This document shows positions 53,348 through 64,000 of a DNA stretch of 64,000 bases, piece by piece. The stretch is from Colletotrichum lupini (lineage: Eukaryota; Ascomycota; Sordariomycetes; Glomerellales; Glomerellaceae). The notes under the pieces were generated by a model. That model did no database searches. It was not told the origin of the DNA and worked only from the letters and a program-made list of their open reading frames with translations. Each line of letters begins with the position of its first letter. Position 1 is the stretch's first letter. The stretch is taken from positions 310,001-374,000 of the forward strand of contig NC_064673.1 in NCBI RefSeq assembly GCF_023278565.1, written 5' to 3'. A program made the translations under genes and the position numbers.

Positions 53348-55289
53348 ATGGATATCACAAAGTTTGTCGTCTCTGGCCGCGATGCGGCTCTCCTTTACGG
53401 AGACTACGCAACCTATCAGACCCAGCTGTCCAAGAAGCTGCTCAACAGCCGCAAGAAGCTTAACATCGCCACCAAGAATCGCGGAAAGTTTAGCAAGAAG
53501 GGTGAGGTTGGTGTCTCGCAAATTGCCGAGAACCATGAGTATGTCGACACATGCAAGGACGAGGGGATGTTGACTGACACTGTCTAGATATGTCCACCTC
53601 CTCCTTCTCACGAGCGAGCGTGCCTGGGCCAATGCCATGGCCATCAAGGCATCGCACGCCTCGGATGCCAAAGGCATGACCGGCAAGACGAGATCCCACA
53701 TAGTCTCCCGACTCCAAAAAGCAACAAAGGCGGCCGAACTCCTCGCCGAGCTTCTCTCCCAACCCGAGGCTGGCGCATCACAAAACGACAAGCTCGAATC
53801 CCGGGCCTACGCCGCCCACATCCGCGGCGCCGCCCAGTTTGAGAACCAGCACTGGGAGCCCTCCCTGCGAAGCTATGCCGTATCGCGCATCATCTACAGC
53901 GCCATGGCAACGACCACCAAAGGCGACATCTTCAAGGACCTTCTCTCTGATACCATCGATCCCTCGATCCGCTACGCCGCATACCAGCTGAAGACGCCGC
54001 GCACGATACCCGTTCCCGCCATCGCCAGACGAGCGTTCCCCCAATCCGATACGGCCCTCGTTCAGCAGATCAACGAGCTCGACCCCAATGTGTTGAAGCA
54101 GGTTGACGCCGAGGCCAGCAAGGGCGGCGAGGAGAACGCACCCAGGGCACTCACCTGGCGCTCTCGCGACGTCAAGATCGAGGACGCCGCCATCTCTCTG
54201 GCGTGGGGCAGAGCAGAGGAAGCCAAGACGAAGCTCTCCGAGACATGGCCGTCCCTCGTTGATGCCGACCCCAGGGACGTGGCTGCCGCGTATGATGACA
54301 TCCTCGAGGCGACGCAGGATGCCGCCGATGCCACAAAAGAAGCGATCGACGAGCTGCGAGGCGAGGGCGTTTCCCAGAGCGACTCCCGCATGCAGAGCCT
54401 GCAGATTACCAGAACGGCGGTCAACTACGAGATGATTAGCTGGCGAATCGGTCGCAACCGCGTCTTGACGGGCAACGACGATGGCCTGGTGGAGAGATAC
54501 CAGTCGGCTCGCAAGTCCAAGAAGGCAGACAAGATTGCCAAGGAACAGACCCCCGGACGCAAGGCGGCAAAGCTGAAGGAACTCGTCGCTCTGTACGAAG
54601 GTACCCTGCAGAGTCTCGAGGCTGCGAGGGAGTTGCCCGGCGTGGCCAACGACGAGGAGCTCGCCGACCAGCTGGAGGCTTTTACCGAGTACTTTCAAGC
54701 TCTGAAGTGAGTTGATATCACCGGTTTAGTCATCTCATACTAACAACACAGGTTTCTCTCTATTGCCCGCTCCCACGCCATCATCGGCAACACCGTCAAC
54801 GCGCTGGCCCTCATCAAGCACGCCACTAGCGAAGCCCAGGAAGCCGCCTCGACCCTCACCAAGGGCTCCCAACCGCACCCCAACGCCCCGCGCAGCATCG
54901 ACGTGTCCGCCGCGGACGCAAAGGCCCTGGCAACCTACCTCCAAGGCGAACTACAGCGCCACCGCGCTCTCGTCCACCTCTCGAACCTGCTCAAGGAGTC
55001 GGCGGCCTCCAACGAGGACGACGCCCAGAAGCTGCCCCTGATTGAGCGGCTGCGCGAGTACCCCTCCAGCGAGATCGACCTCCAGAACATCGTCAGTGTC
55101 CCGCCTAAGCTTTCCGCCATCCCCGTCAAGCCCATCTTCCTCGACGTGGCGTGGAACTACATTGATTACCCGGGCAAGGAGCCGCAGGAGCCCGTTGCCA
55201 AGGCGCCACCCAGCCAGGCCGCACCTGCGGCACAGAGCGGCGAGAAGCCGCAGGCACAGAAGAGAGGATGGTTTGGTTTTGGTAGATAA
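53348..55289 (+). CDS. SRP68: Signal recognition particle subunit SRP68
   Basis: Exons 53348-53538, 53588-54706 and 54752-55289 give 615 residues; both junctions are phase 2. SRP68 with SRP72 binds 7SL/scR1 RNA in the SRP S domain and helps target ribosomes to the ER. The N-terminal RNA-binding domain starts at ALLYGDYATYQTQLSKKLLNSRKKLNI and continues across the first junction into YVHLLLLTSERAWANAMAIK, both well conserved in the family. The middle has TPR-like helices (HWEPSLRSYAVSRIIYSAM), and the tail PLIERLREYPS...VPPKLSAIPVKPIFLDVAWNYIDYP is the SRP72-interacting end. It finishes with a Gly/Phe/Arg cluster. The ATG is in context AGCGATGG. Branch points and CTAG/ACAG acceptors support the introns. 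Confidence 0.93.
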
Positions 55290-55820
55290 AAGTAGTCAAT
55301 TAATCGGGCGAGAGCCTTCATCACGTCCATTTCTACGTTTTCTGCAGTTGTTGACATGCACGATGGCTCCGGCATTACTAACATGAAAGTATCACGGTCT
55401 CAAGGCAGGTGATTGTTTTGAGAGGGGATGTAGAATTATCACGTCTAACTACTCCAGATTCGGTTTGGTTTTGTACATATGCAACCCCGTCTTAATCCCC
55501 TTTGATCCATACCGTCGATCATATCATGAATACCGAATCGGTATCTCGTGTGTGTGAATGTTTTTGATGCTCCAACGCCGGTTCCGCCGACCGCAGGCAA
55601 GGTATTAACAAACATGTTGTAAAAAGGGGTAACAAGGAAGAGAGAGCCGGCTCGGCGCGATTCAGGCGAAACCGAGACCGGAATATGAGTACAGGTGGAA
55701 TACAAACATTGAGCAAAGCAGGTCTATGCCGCGCCCAAAAGTGATAATCAAACATGCTGACGCGAGCCACTTTCGACTCGCGGAGGTGAAAACGAGATGC
55801 AAAGAGACGAATGAAGACAT
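55290..55820. other. Convergent intergenic region SRP68 / SSC1
   Basis: It holds the two 3' flanks. I see no gene or repeat. Confidence 0.55.
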
Positions 55821-57961
55821 TTAAGGCTTCTTCTCGTCCTTGTTCTCGGCGTTGGCGTCCTGAGCGGGTTGCTCGCCAGACTCGGCGCGGGCCTTGTGCA
55901 TCTTGTCAAAGAGGTTGAGAGAGGCGACCTGGAGCTCGTCGGTCTTCTCCTTGATCTCGGCGGCGGTGGCGTTGCCCTCGCCAGCCAAGCTCTTGGAGAC
56001 GAACTCGCGGAGGGAGGCAATCTTCTCACGGATGCCGTCAGCCTCGGTCTTGTCGAGCTTCTCGGCGTACTCGTTGAGAGCGCGCTCGGTGTCGTTCAGG
56101 ACAGAGTCGGCGCGGTTGGCGGCCTCGATGGCACCCTTGCGCTCCTTGTCGGCCTCGGCGTACTTCTCAGAGTCGTTGACCATCTGCTCAATCTCGGAGT
56201 CGGACAGACCGGAGCCGGAGGCAATGGTGATGGACTGGTCCTTGTTGGTGGACTTGTCCTTGGCACCGACGTGGACGATAGAGTCGGCGTCAATGTCGAA
56301 GGTGACCTCGATCTGGGGAACACCACGGTGGGCAGGGGGGATGCCAACCAGCTGGAAGTTGCCGAGGAGCTTGTTGTCACGGACGAGCTCACGCTCACCC
56401 TGGTAGACCTTGATCTCGACGGCGGTCTGGAAGTCGGCAGCGGTGGAGAAGGTCTGGGACTTCTTGGTGGGGATGGTGGTGTTGCGGTTGATGAGACGGG
56501 TGAAGACACCGCCAAGGGTCTCAATACCGAGGGAGAGGGGAGTAACGTCGAGGAGAAGGAGGTCCTTGACCTCACCGGAGAGAACGGCACCCTGGATGGC
56601 GGCACCAATGGCGACAGCCTCATCGGGGTTGACGGACTTGGCCGGGTCACGGCCGAAGATGCTCTTGACGGACTCGGAAACCTTGGGCATGCGAGTCATA
56701 CCACCAACGAGGATGACCTCCTGGATATCCTTGGCCTGGAGGTTGGCATCCTTGAGGGCCTTGCGCACGGGGTCGATGGTGCGGGTGATGAGGGGGTCCA
56801 TCATCTTCTCGAGCTGAGCGCGAGTGAGCTTCTGGTTGATGTGCTTGGGACCGGAAGCGTCGGCAGTGATGAAGGGCAGGTTGATGTCGGTCTGGAGGGA
56901 GGAGGAAAGCTCAATCTTGGCCTTCTCGGCGGCCTCACGGATACGCTGGATGGCCATGCGGTCGTTGGACAAGTCAATGTTGGAGTCCTTCTTAAACTGC
57001 TGGACGAGGTGGCGGACGAGGTGGATGTCAAAGTCCTCACCACCCAAGTGGGTGTCACCGTTGGTAGACTTGACCTCGAAGACGCCGTTCTGGATCTCGA
57101 GGACGGAGATATCGAAAGTACCACCGCCAAGATCGTAGACGGCGACAACGCGGTCCTCCTCCTTCTCAAGACCGTAGGCAAGGGCGGCGGCAGTGGGCTC
57201 GTTGACGACACGGAGGACGTTGAGGCCGGCAATCTGACCGGCATCCTTGGTGGCCTGACGCTGAGAATCGTTGAAGTAGGCAGGAACGGTGACGACGGCG
57301 TTCTTGACGGGCTTGGAGAGGTAGGCCTCGGCGGTCTCCTTCATCTTGTTGAGGACGAATCCACCAATCTGCGAGGGAGAGTACTTCTGGTCGCGAGCAG
57401 ACACCCAGGCGTCGCCGTTGGTGTGCTGGACGATCTTGTAGGGAACCTCCTTGATGTCACGCTGAACCTCAGCGTCGGTGAACTTGCGGCCGATGAGACG
57501 CTTGGTGGCGAAGAGGGTGTTCTCGGGGTTGACGACGGCCTGGCGCTTGGCGGCGACACCGACGAGACGCTCACCATCCTGAGCAAAGGCGACTACGGAA
57601 GGCGTTGTGCGCGCACCTGTTGATGACTGTTAGCTTACTGGTGCATGGACGATAGATCAATGGACTGCTCACCCTCAGCGTTCTCGATAATCTTGGGAAC
57701 CTTGCCCTCCATGATGGCGACGGCAGAGTTGGTGGTACCGAGATCGATACCGATCACGGCGCCGGTGACCTTGCCATCAGATGATGTTGACTCGTAGCGA
57801 GCGAACTTTGAGGCAAAGGGCTGGCGAGCGAAGCCGGCGGAGCGGGCGACGGAGCTGGTAGCTCTGGGAAGCTATTGCGCGTTAGCAAAAAACTCTGATG
57901 TATCGCGACAGGTGTCACTGGGAGCACAACTTACAGCTCTTGAGAAGCGTGCAGACATCAT
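55821..57961 (-). CDS. SSC1: Mitochondrial matrix Hsp70
   Basis: Reverse-strand exons 57961-57935, 57871-57673 and 57616-55821 give 673 residues. Ssc1 drives presequence translocation through the TIM23 motor and folds matrix proteins in an ATP cycle with Mge1 and Mdj1. Residues 1-36 are Arg/Ser/Ala-rich, a presequence. IDLGTTNS (51-58) is phosphate loop 1, [13 protein letters not shown] phosphate loop 2 and [10 protein letters not shown] the third Hsp70 signature; the interdomain linker is [13 protein letters not shown]. The tail is acidic/basic (NKDEKKP) without a cytosolic EEVD or ER HDEL signal, confirming the organelle. Two tandem ATGs (57961, 57958) are both possible starts. Strong C-ending codon preference leaves a long antisense open frame. 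Confidence 0.95.
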
Positions 57962-60145
57962 CTTGCCTGATTGTGTGTGGGTATAACAAAAGGGGATGGA
58001 GGGAAAAGAAGATGGCGCGCGGAAAGGAATGGAAAAGCGGTTATTATAGAGTACACAGTGGATGAATTGGGGGGAGGGAGGAGGTGGATGAGGATGCGAG
58101 GAAATGATGATGGCAAGGAGAGATCGAAATTTTTTGACCCGAAAAATGATGCGCGCCCCCGGTCATAGAAGCCGACCGAATCCCGCAAGGTCGGGACCCC
58201 GGCATCGGTTATTCCGACTTGCAGGCGCTCCACTGCTAGAAATTTGGGGCTTTCCAGGTCCCCAGCAGTGGGGGCGCGGTCGCACGTGACGGAAGAATGG
58301 CAGCCACCGCGCTGAAGCAACGGGATCGCCCGGCCATTGCAGGTAATGGACGTGGCGCTAGTGGACGTGTCACCGGCCAGGGACGGAGCTAGGGGGAGCT
58401 CGGCTGGAAATTTTTCGACCTGGAGATTGAGCTCTTTGCCGTCGAGGCACTGACGCGTTGATGTTGCTCATTCATCCCCTGGCACGCAGAGTTTTTGCGC
58501 CTCCGTCTTGCATGCCAGTGTCTTTGGACGGTTCATCCAACACATGGCCCTCACAATTGCACTCTTTTAGACACGAATTGCAATCCATCGTGTAACCGGC
58601 AAGCTGTTCCAGACTGTTTGGGAGTGCGACTTCTGCTCTGCACTTGAGTAACTGCGCAGAGAAAAGCTGGAGAGGTCCACCGGCAGCGCGGAAAGTACAC
58701 CCGATCCAGCAGGCCCCGACGGCTGCGCTTCCGGTCCCGAAAAGTGGACCCGGCGGTGGGTCTGGATACCCCGAGGTCGGATCAAGACCTGGCGCAACGC
58801 AGCTTCCTGTTGTCTCTTCTCGGGTGTATCCAACGTGTCAGTCATAGTCCTCGGGTCCTGCTCGTATGGGTAATATCTTCCCCTTTTATCCGATGTGGCT
58901 TTCGGTACTTTGACCGCACAACGATTTGGAGGATTCTCAAGCCAGAGAATCAGCAGAACTCCAAACTGATTGGCGGTGGTGCTTTGGCGCCGGTTGGAGA
59001 ATTCCGAAACCACAACATGGTAGATTACGTCTTGGGCATGCTGTAGCTCGTTATAAGCGATTTGGATCAAGAAAACTCTCAAAGACCCTGATGTTCATTT
59101 CAGAGATTGAAACTTGAGTCTCCTTGCCAGATCATCTACCAGTCGACTCTGCTGCTCAATGATTTGAGGCTGAAGTAACACAATACCGCGGTTCTCGTTG
59201 GCAAGTGTACGCCTACCCATCCGAGAGCCGTAGTGTTCGAGATTCTGGCTTCCTTTCCCGTCTCTGCGTTCCTCTCGAATCAAGTCCGACTGAGGCTAAG
59301 ATGGCTGAGACCTGTTGGGACGTACCACCTAAGAACGAGTCCAGGTCACGGATCGTAACGAGGTCCACAACTGGCAAGATTTCCTGTTCGAATCGAGATG
59401 GGAATTCACGATTGGTGGATGAGGCTGTACGGTCATTTGCCGGCTTTTGATGGAGAAGCAAAGCCAACCTTACCATAGGTTGCGGTCGCATCGAGGTGGT
59501 TTGATACTAATTACTTGGGTGCACCAAGATGGCCCATTAAAGCGCTAGAAACCCCCGTCAAAATGGCGTCTTTGAGCTAAGAAAATTAACCAACAATTGG
59601 ATTGGACGCCTGTCTAGACCCCGGACTACTTGCTGATGAGGTACCTGCCTAGTATCTTGCCCAAGGTGCCTAGGTAGGGGAGGTGGAAGACTCCGATAGG
59701 TAAGCAATGTGCCTCGTTGGGTAAGCAGCAGCCCAAGCTCCCGTCCCGAGGCACTGGCCTAGGGTACGTGCTGCAGAGGTACTCCCTGGTCGCCCCTTCT
59801 AAAGTGCCCAAGGTAGCTTACCACTGTATTCTGTGGCAGAGCGCCGCCAACCAACCAGGACGAAGGCGAAAAGCAGAACAGGCCCCTCCTGCCATACACG
59901 GACGTCATGCGGGAAGTTGCCTCTCGTCTCGCGCAATTCACATCGCATCGTCCCCAAACATCCGACACCCCGAACCATCCCACGGCTTCATCGGTCGCTG
60001 CGTGTTCACCGGCCTGTCGTCACTGCTATCGCTCAGCACGCGGGTGGGATTGATTGCACTGGCGACTCTGCTCCGATACGCGTGCCTCGGCACCTACATG
60101 TTTACTTTCCGACGGACGAACCCTCTGGCCACTGCATAAGCCATC
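57962..60145. other. Wide divergent intergenic region SSC1 / DUF2415 gene
   Basis: This 2.2-kb gap must contain both promoters. It also holds the candidate open frame at 58567-58845 and, at 59491-59095 on the reverse strand, two overlapping frames with possible splice signals (GTAAGG at about 59473) that end in a helical EQQSRLVDDLARRL stretch. A CCTAGGTA word lies at about 59670. None is recognisable. Confidence 0.45.
58567..58845 (-). CDS. Candidate small hypothetical protein
   Basis: A 92-codon frame beginning MTDTLDTPEKRQQEAALRQ has fairly even codon use with many C/G-ending codons. It continues an open frame that reaches 59082, giving up to 171 residues. No domain, signal peptide or membrane segment is visible and I recognise no relative. 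It sits in an unusually wide promoter gap, which is the main reason to record it. It may be chance. Confidence 0.2.
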   Translation of the reverse strand: MTDTLDTPEKRQQEAALRQVLIRPRGIQTHRRVHFSGPEAQPSGPAGSGVLSALPVDLSSFSLRSYSSAEQKSHSQTVWNSLPVTRWIAIRV

Positions 60146-62588
60146 ATGGCTGTGAAAGATGGCGTGTCGTATGAACCCCAATACAATTGTTTCGACCATG
60201 CCAAACTGACTGTCGCAGATACTATCCGACAAACGACTTGATTTCCAAGAAGCCGCGGAAACACTACCGTATCCCTGTCCGATCTCAGTGCGTCTTCGTC
60301 CACTACCACGCGCGCACCGCATGCCTTGCCTCAAGTACTAACCACCTGCAGACACTGGCAACTACGATCGCTCATCAGCGCCGAGAAACGAAACCTCGTC
60401 TACTTCCCCGGAGGCGCTGGCAGCAACCATGTCCAGCGGCTCAACACGACGACCAAGGAGTGCGAGACGGTTAAGTTTCTCTCCTTTTCGCCGCGATGCC
60501 TAGTCGCTGAGAACGGCTGGGTGTGTTGCGGAGGAGAGACGGGCGAGTTCACGGCGATCCAGATGGACAGCACTAGCGATGACGATAATAATCTCCATTT
60601 GCAACTCAACTTGGAACCCGACGCAAGGTTACCCCTCGGCATGGGCACCGACTCCGAATCCCCTCGACCGCAAGATACCGTCTTTGGGCTCCTCAGCCAA
60701 TCGCGGCGGCTGAATATGAGCAGCAGGCTGGACAAGAGCGTCATTGCCAAGAGCCAAAAGCTCGCGCGCGACCGCGTCAACTGCATAACCATGTGGTTTC
60801 CACCAGCAGCCGGCCCCATGCATCACGGAGCATACACAGAGTCCGCCGCCGTCCTGGCAAACAATGATAAGACGGTCGTTCTGGTCGGCTTGCGCGACTT
60901 TGATAACCAGGACAAGGTCGAGCCTCTGGATATAGTGACGTATCCCGACTACGTCAATCGAGCCATCATCTCGCCCGACGGCCGCCTCTTGTGCGCAATC
61001 CTCGACGACCCTTACTTGTACATTCACCATCGTACAGAGGCACCAATCGACGAAAACGGCCCATTTAGGAACGACGACAAGGTGGAGTACCGCTGGGAGC
61101 TGTGTGGCAAGATTCTGCTCAAGAGCCAGCGTCGCGACGACAGCTCCGACAGCAGAGGAAGTTTTGCGGCGTGTTTTTCCAACACGGGGGCATATCTCGC
61201 TGTCGGGACACAATATGGCACCATTTCGGTGTTTGACGTTGCGAGCCTGACTGATCCGGACGTTGCCGATCCGCTGCTGACATCCTTCACGTCGTCACGG
61301 CCGATGGCCGGGTCGGGCGCAGTCCGCGACATGGCTTTTTGTCCCGGGCCGTATGACCTCCTGGCTTGGACCGAAGACCGCGGCCACGTTGGTATCGCGG
61401 ATCTAAGGAGCGGGTTTGTGCAGCGTCAAATTCTGGACATCAGCGCCACCGACGAGTACGACCAAATCCCCGTGCTGGATCGTGCCACGATTGACCCGCG
61501 GCTACTGGAGGGTCGCGGCGAACCGAACGATACTCTGTCGTCCATCCTGCCAGAGGCCAGCGAAAGCCGGCGGCGGCGACTGGACGGTCCAGGGCGCCAG
61601 CACCTAGCACTCACACCCGACGAGACGCGGGTGCTTGAGGCTCTGCAGGAGGACCGCCGACGGAGGGAGCAGAGGGACCGGATCGCGGCGCGCATGGCCG
61701 AGCAGACGTCTCAGCAATCATCGCCACAGTTCTTTGGCGGCATGCCTCCCATGGGTGGAAGAGGTGCCCGTATCGACCCCGAAACAATGGCACGCCCACG
61801 GCTGAATGCGCAGTGGGATATCCAAGCGCAAAGGGCACAGAGAATCGCGGCGCGCCGGGCGCTAGATCATGAGGCGGGCGAGCCCAGTAATGACTCCAAT
61901 CAAAACGTGTCCAGGGCCATTGGCGACCTCCTCGGCAACATTCGCGATTCGAGAGAGCGGGCGCAGGAACGCATACGTACGGCCCAGCGTCTCATTCTGC
62001 AGTCCAACTCGGGCCGGGACGGCACAATGGACTTGCAGTCCAGCTCCGACCGAGATCTCGGTCTGGCGGCTCCTCACCCACCGCGGCGTCCGGCAAGCAC
62101 ACACCCGAGTGAAGCGTTGGCGACAACACAGCGTGGCGGATCAAGCGGTCTGCGCAGCCTGACACCGGCGGGCAGTGGCTGGGCAGACCTGGAAGCGCTC
62201 TACACCATGTCGTTTGAGAGCAACATCCAGGATCTCCGGCAAGCCGTTCAGGACCGCAACAGGGAAATCCTGCCGCTCCTCAACAGTGTCAACATGCGTG
62301 AGATGGAGCGCGACCACGACCTTCTGCGGCAAGTGGAGCGCAATCAATTCCTGCGCCGACGGGCCGAGCAGCGAATGGCCGAGCGCGGCGTCCACGAAGC
62401 ACCCCCCGAGCCCGACAACACGGCCGGTATCTCGTGGAGCGAGGATGGCAGAGTCTTGTGAGTTGGTCTTTTGGCGTGAAACTGAATGAAGCTGACCGAC
62501 TAGGTACGTTGGTGCGGAAAACGGCATCTACGAGTTCCACGTCGACGTTCAAGGCCGCAAGTTCCAGCCCAGCTTGACGTTACGGTAG
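60146..62588 (+). CDS. DUF2415/WD40-type protein
   Basis: Exons 60146-60168 (23 nt), 60219-60287, 60352-62457 and 62504-62588 give 760 residues; all three junctions are phase 2. The second intron has a perfect TACTAAC branch point. Joining the first exons rebuilds YYPTNDLISKKPRKHYRIPV then HWQLRSLIS, a conserved start of this fungal family. β-propeller blades follow (FSPRCLVAENGWVCCGGETGEF, ACFSNTGAYLAVGTQYGTISVF), then the DUF2415 block FCPGPYDLLAWTEDRGHVGIADLR (about 360-383). An Arg/Gln-rich linker separates this from a last strand set, ISWSEDGRVLYVGAENGIYEF, that may close the propeller. The yeast relative is, I believe, the GID ubiquitin-ligase receptor Gid11; that link is tentative. Confidence 0.85.
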
Positions 62589-62936
62589 CGCGTGAGATAT
62601 CCTTTGGCGTTTGGAATGACGGAGTTGACTGTACAGCCGAAAATGACACAGCTGCCCTGGGGGTAACGGCGTCGCGGAGTTTTGCATGATTTATGATTTG
62701 GGAAGGGACGACATCTACACACGCATTCTCTATGAAAAGTCTGCAGCGTCATTTCGGTGTTTACTGTAACATGTGGTTGGACCTTGTCTGATGCGCTCTG
62801 GTCCATTTTTCCCGTGTAGTACATGGCAGAGCATAGGATATTGTAGCGTTTCGATTTGGATCTGCGTCGGAGACACAGAATGAACAGCCCTATCACACTT
62901 TGCCCACTTCGTCCACAGTACCATGCTATCGTGCCA
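62589..62936. other. Short convergent intergenic region
   Basis: It contains the 3' flanks of the DUF2415 gene and the L-2-hydroxyglutarate dehydrogenase-like gene. I see nothing else. Confidence 0.6.
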
Positions 62937-64000
62937 TTACCCGTACACAATCTCATCCACCCGCTCCGCAATCGCCAAGCAGCTCGTCAGGCCGGGACTC
63001 TCGATGCCCAGCAGGTTCACCCACCCCTCGTACCCGTCCTCCTTGCGGACGATAAAGTCGTGGAACCCGCTGCCGTCGGCGACGGCCTGCTTCCGCCCCA
63101 GCTTGGGCCGAATCCCCGCGTAATCCGGCACCAGGGCACCGGCATCGAGACCAGGCAAGTACTTTTTAATCGCCTCCACGGCCTCGGGCAGCCGCGCGGA
63201 GTTGACGGCCAGGTCGTCGGGCGAATCGACCCACTCCACGTCCGGCCCGAAGCGCACCCGGCCCGCGAGGTCGAGCGTCAGGTGCGTTCCCAGTCCGCCG
63301 GCGCCGGGTTCGGGGGCCGGGTAGATGAGTCTCTTGACTTTGGGGGCGGGTTTGCTGCCGCCAGAGTAGGAGAAGTAGTTTCCCTTTGCGTAGAACATTT
63401 CCCTGCGTCGGGACGGGGGAACGACCATGTTGTGCACGTCCACGGCGCCTAACCCGGCAGCGTTGACGAGCACCTCCGCCGTGACGGCGCTCGTCTCCCC
63501 CGTCGACGGATCGCGCACGCTGACCTCCCACCCCCGGCTTCCTTTTCGTCCTAGGGGACGCACGCCCACGACGTGAGAATTCAAGGCGACGACACCCCCC
63601 GCGTCCTCGAACAACCCGTTCAAAGCAACCATCAAGCCATGCGAATCGACGATCCCCGTCGTAGGACTCTCCAGCACGCCAGCGAGCGCCCGCACCTCGG
63701 GCTCCTCCCTCCTCGCCTCCTCCTCGCCCACCCACCGCACAGGCACGCCAATCTCGTCCGTACAGAAATCGTGCACGCGCTGCAGCGCCTCCCGCTGGGC
63801 GTCGTTCTGCGCGACGATCCATTTCCCCGTGTTGGCGTGTCCCACGTGATGCTTTGCGCAGAAATCGTACAAGAGGTGCTTGCCGCGGACGCAGAGGGCT
63901 GTTTTGAGGGTGTTTGGCGGGTAGTATATCCCCGCGTGGATGACCTCGCTGTTGCGGGAGGACGTTTCGGTGCCGACGGCGGTGTGGCGTTCCAGTAGGA
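62937..64000 (-). CDS. L-2-hydroxyglutarate dehydrogenase-like FAD oxidoreductase (DAO family), 3' part
   Basis: The frame runs to the window end, so the N-terminus with the FAD Rossmann motif is outside. The visible ~354 residues begin LLERHTAVGTETSSRNSEVIHAGIYY, then PPNTLKTALCVRGKHLLYDFC, the substrate-side stretch typical of L2HGDH. VLVNAAGLGA is the FAD-contacting strand, and DYAGIRPKLG with NLLGIESPGLTSCLAIAE forms the C-terminal FAD-binding end. These enzymes oxidise L-2-hydroxyglutarate, a by-product of malate dehydrogenase, to 2-oxoglutarate, usually on the mitochondrial inner membrane. The nearest alternative is another DAO-family amine or hydroxy-acid oxidase, but the GIYY and IESPGLTSCLAIAE blocks favour L2HGDH. 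Codons are strongly C/G-ending. Confidence 0.9.
   Translation of the reverse strand, partial: LLERHTAVGTETSSRNSEVIHAGIYYPPNTLKTALCVRGKHLLYDFCAKHHVGHANTGKWIVAQNDAQREALQRVHDFCTDEIGVPVRWVGEEEARREEPEVRALAGVLESPTTGIVDSHGLMVALNGLFEDAGGVVALNSHVVGVRPLGRKGSRGWEVSVRDPSTGETSAVTAEVLVNAAGLGAVDVHNMVVPPSRRREMFYAKGNYFSYSGGSKPAPKVKRLIYPAPEPGAGGLGTHLTLDLAGRVRFGPDVEWVDSPDDLAVNSARLPEAVEAIKKYLPGLDAGALVPDYAGIRPKLGRKQAVADGSGFHDFIVRKEDGYEGWVNLLGIESPGLTSCLAIAERVDEIVYG

Noticed and set aside
55869..57623. 584-codon open frame antisense to SSC1
   Set aside because: Same codon-bias effect. Antisense frames over Hsp70 genes are a known curiosity without accepted products.
1..64000. CRISPR-like arrays, LTR or terminal-inverted-repeat transposons, integrases
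   Set aside because: I found no repeat array, transposase, reverse transcriptase or long terminal repeats on reading both strands; only the short repeats listed.

Overview
The window is nuclear DNA of a filamentous ascomycete (Pezizomycotina), most likely a Sordariomycete. The evidence is short spliceosomal introns (mostly 50-70 nt, GTRNGT donors, CTRAC branch points, YAG acceptors), C-ending codon preference in highly expressed genes, 1-2 kb intergenic gaps, Zn2Cys6 and PPR families, a secreted GH92 mannosidase and a cutinase. The genus cannot be fixed from the sequence alone. A cutinase and a secreted mannosidase fit a plant-associated or saprotrophic lifestyle, but do not prove it.

Layout. 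1-7.9 kb: the 3' end of an AIF-type NAD(P)H:FAD oxidoreductase, an aromatic-ring FAD monooxygenase, a Gfo/Idh/MocA oxidoreductase and the catalytic subunit of mitochondrial NAD-isocitrate dehydrogenase (reverse strand). 8.9-15.5 kb: exocyst SEC5, and convergent to it a transcription factor that joins a BED-like C2HC finger to a Zn2Cys6 cluster. 17.7-22.9 kb: a secreted GH92 protein with glutamine at the expected general-acid position, and a convergent OSTA/TMEM184 membrane protein. 23.9-33.6 kb: the giant intronless bridge-like lipid transfer protein CSF1. 35.6-41.4 kb: elongation factor 2 and a CCCH/RRM RNA-binding protein. 42.67 kb: a 137-bp near-pure C tract. 43.4-49 kb: an Atos-type (FAM214) protein and a cutinase. 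49.1-55.3 kb: a long PPR protein and SRP68, transcribed divergently. 55.8-62.6 kb: mitochondrial Hsp70 SSC1 and a DUF2415/WD-type protein, divergent across a 2.2-kb gap. 62.9-64 kb: the 3' part of an L-2-hydroxyglutarate dehydrogenase-like enzyme, cut by the window end.

Most genes are dispersed housekeeping functions (TCA cycle, protein synthesis and targeting, exocytosis, lipid transfer, mitochondrial chaperone and RNA metabolism). They do not form an operon-like or secondary-metabolite cluster. The FAD monooxygenase has no polyketide synthase, NRPS or terpene synthase near it.

I did not find a new defence system, mobile element or CRISPR-like array. The best leads are the GH92 active-site substitution (a possible mannose-1-phosphate uncapping enzyme), the double-finger transcription factor, the repeated VTIDGLR tail of the PPR protein, the N-terminally extended cutinase, a tRNA-like T-arm next to a hairpin, and the poly-C tract. 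Exon boundaries were placed by hand from splice signals and reading-frame continuity; they are predictions.
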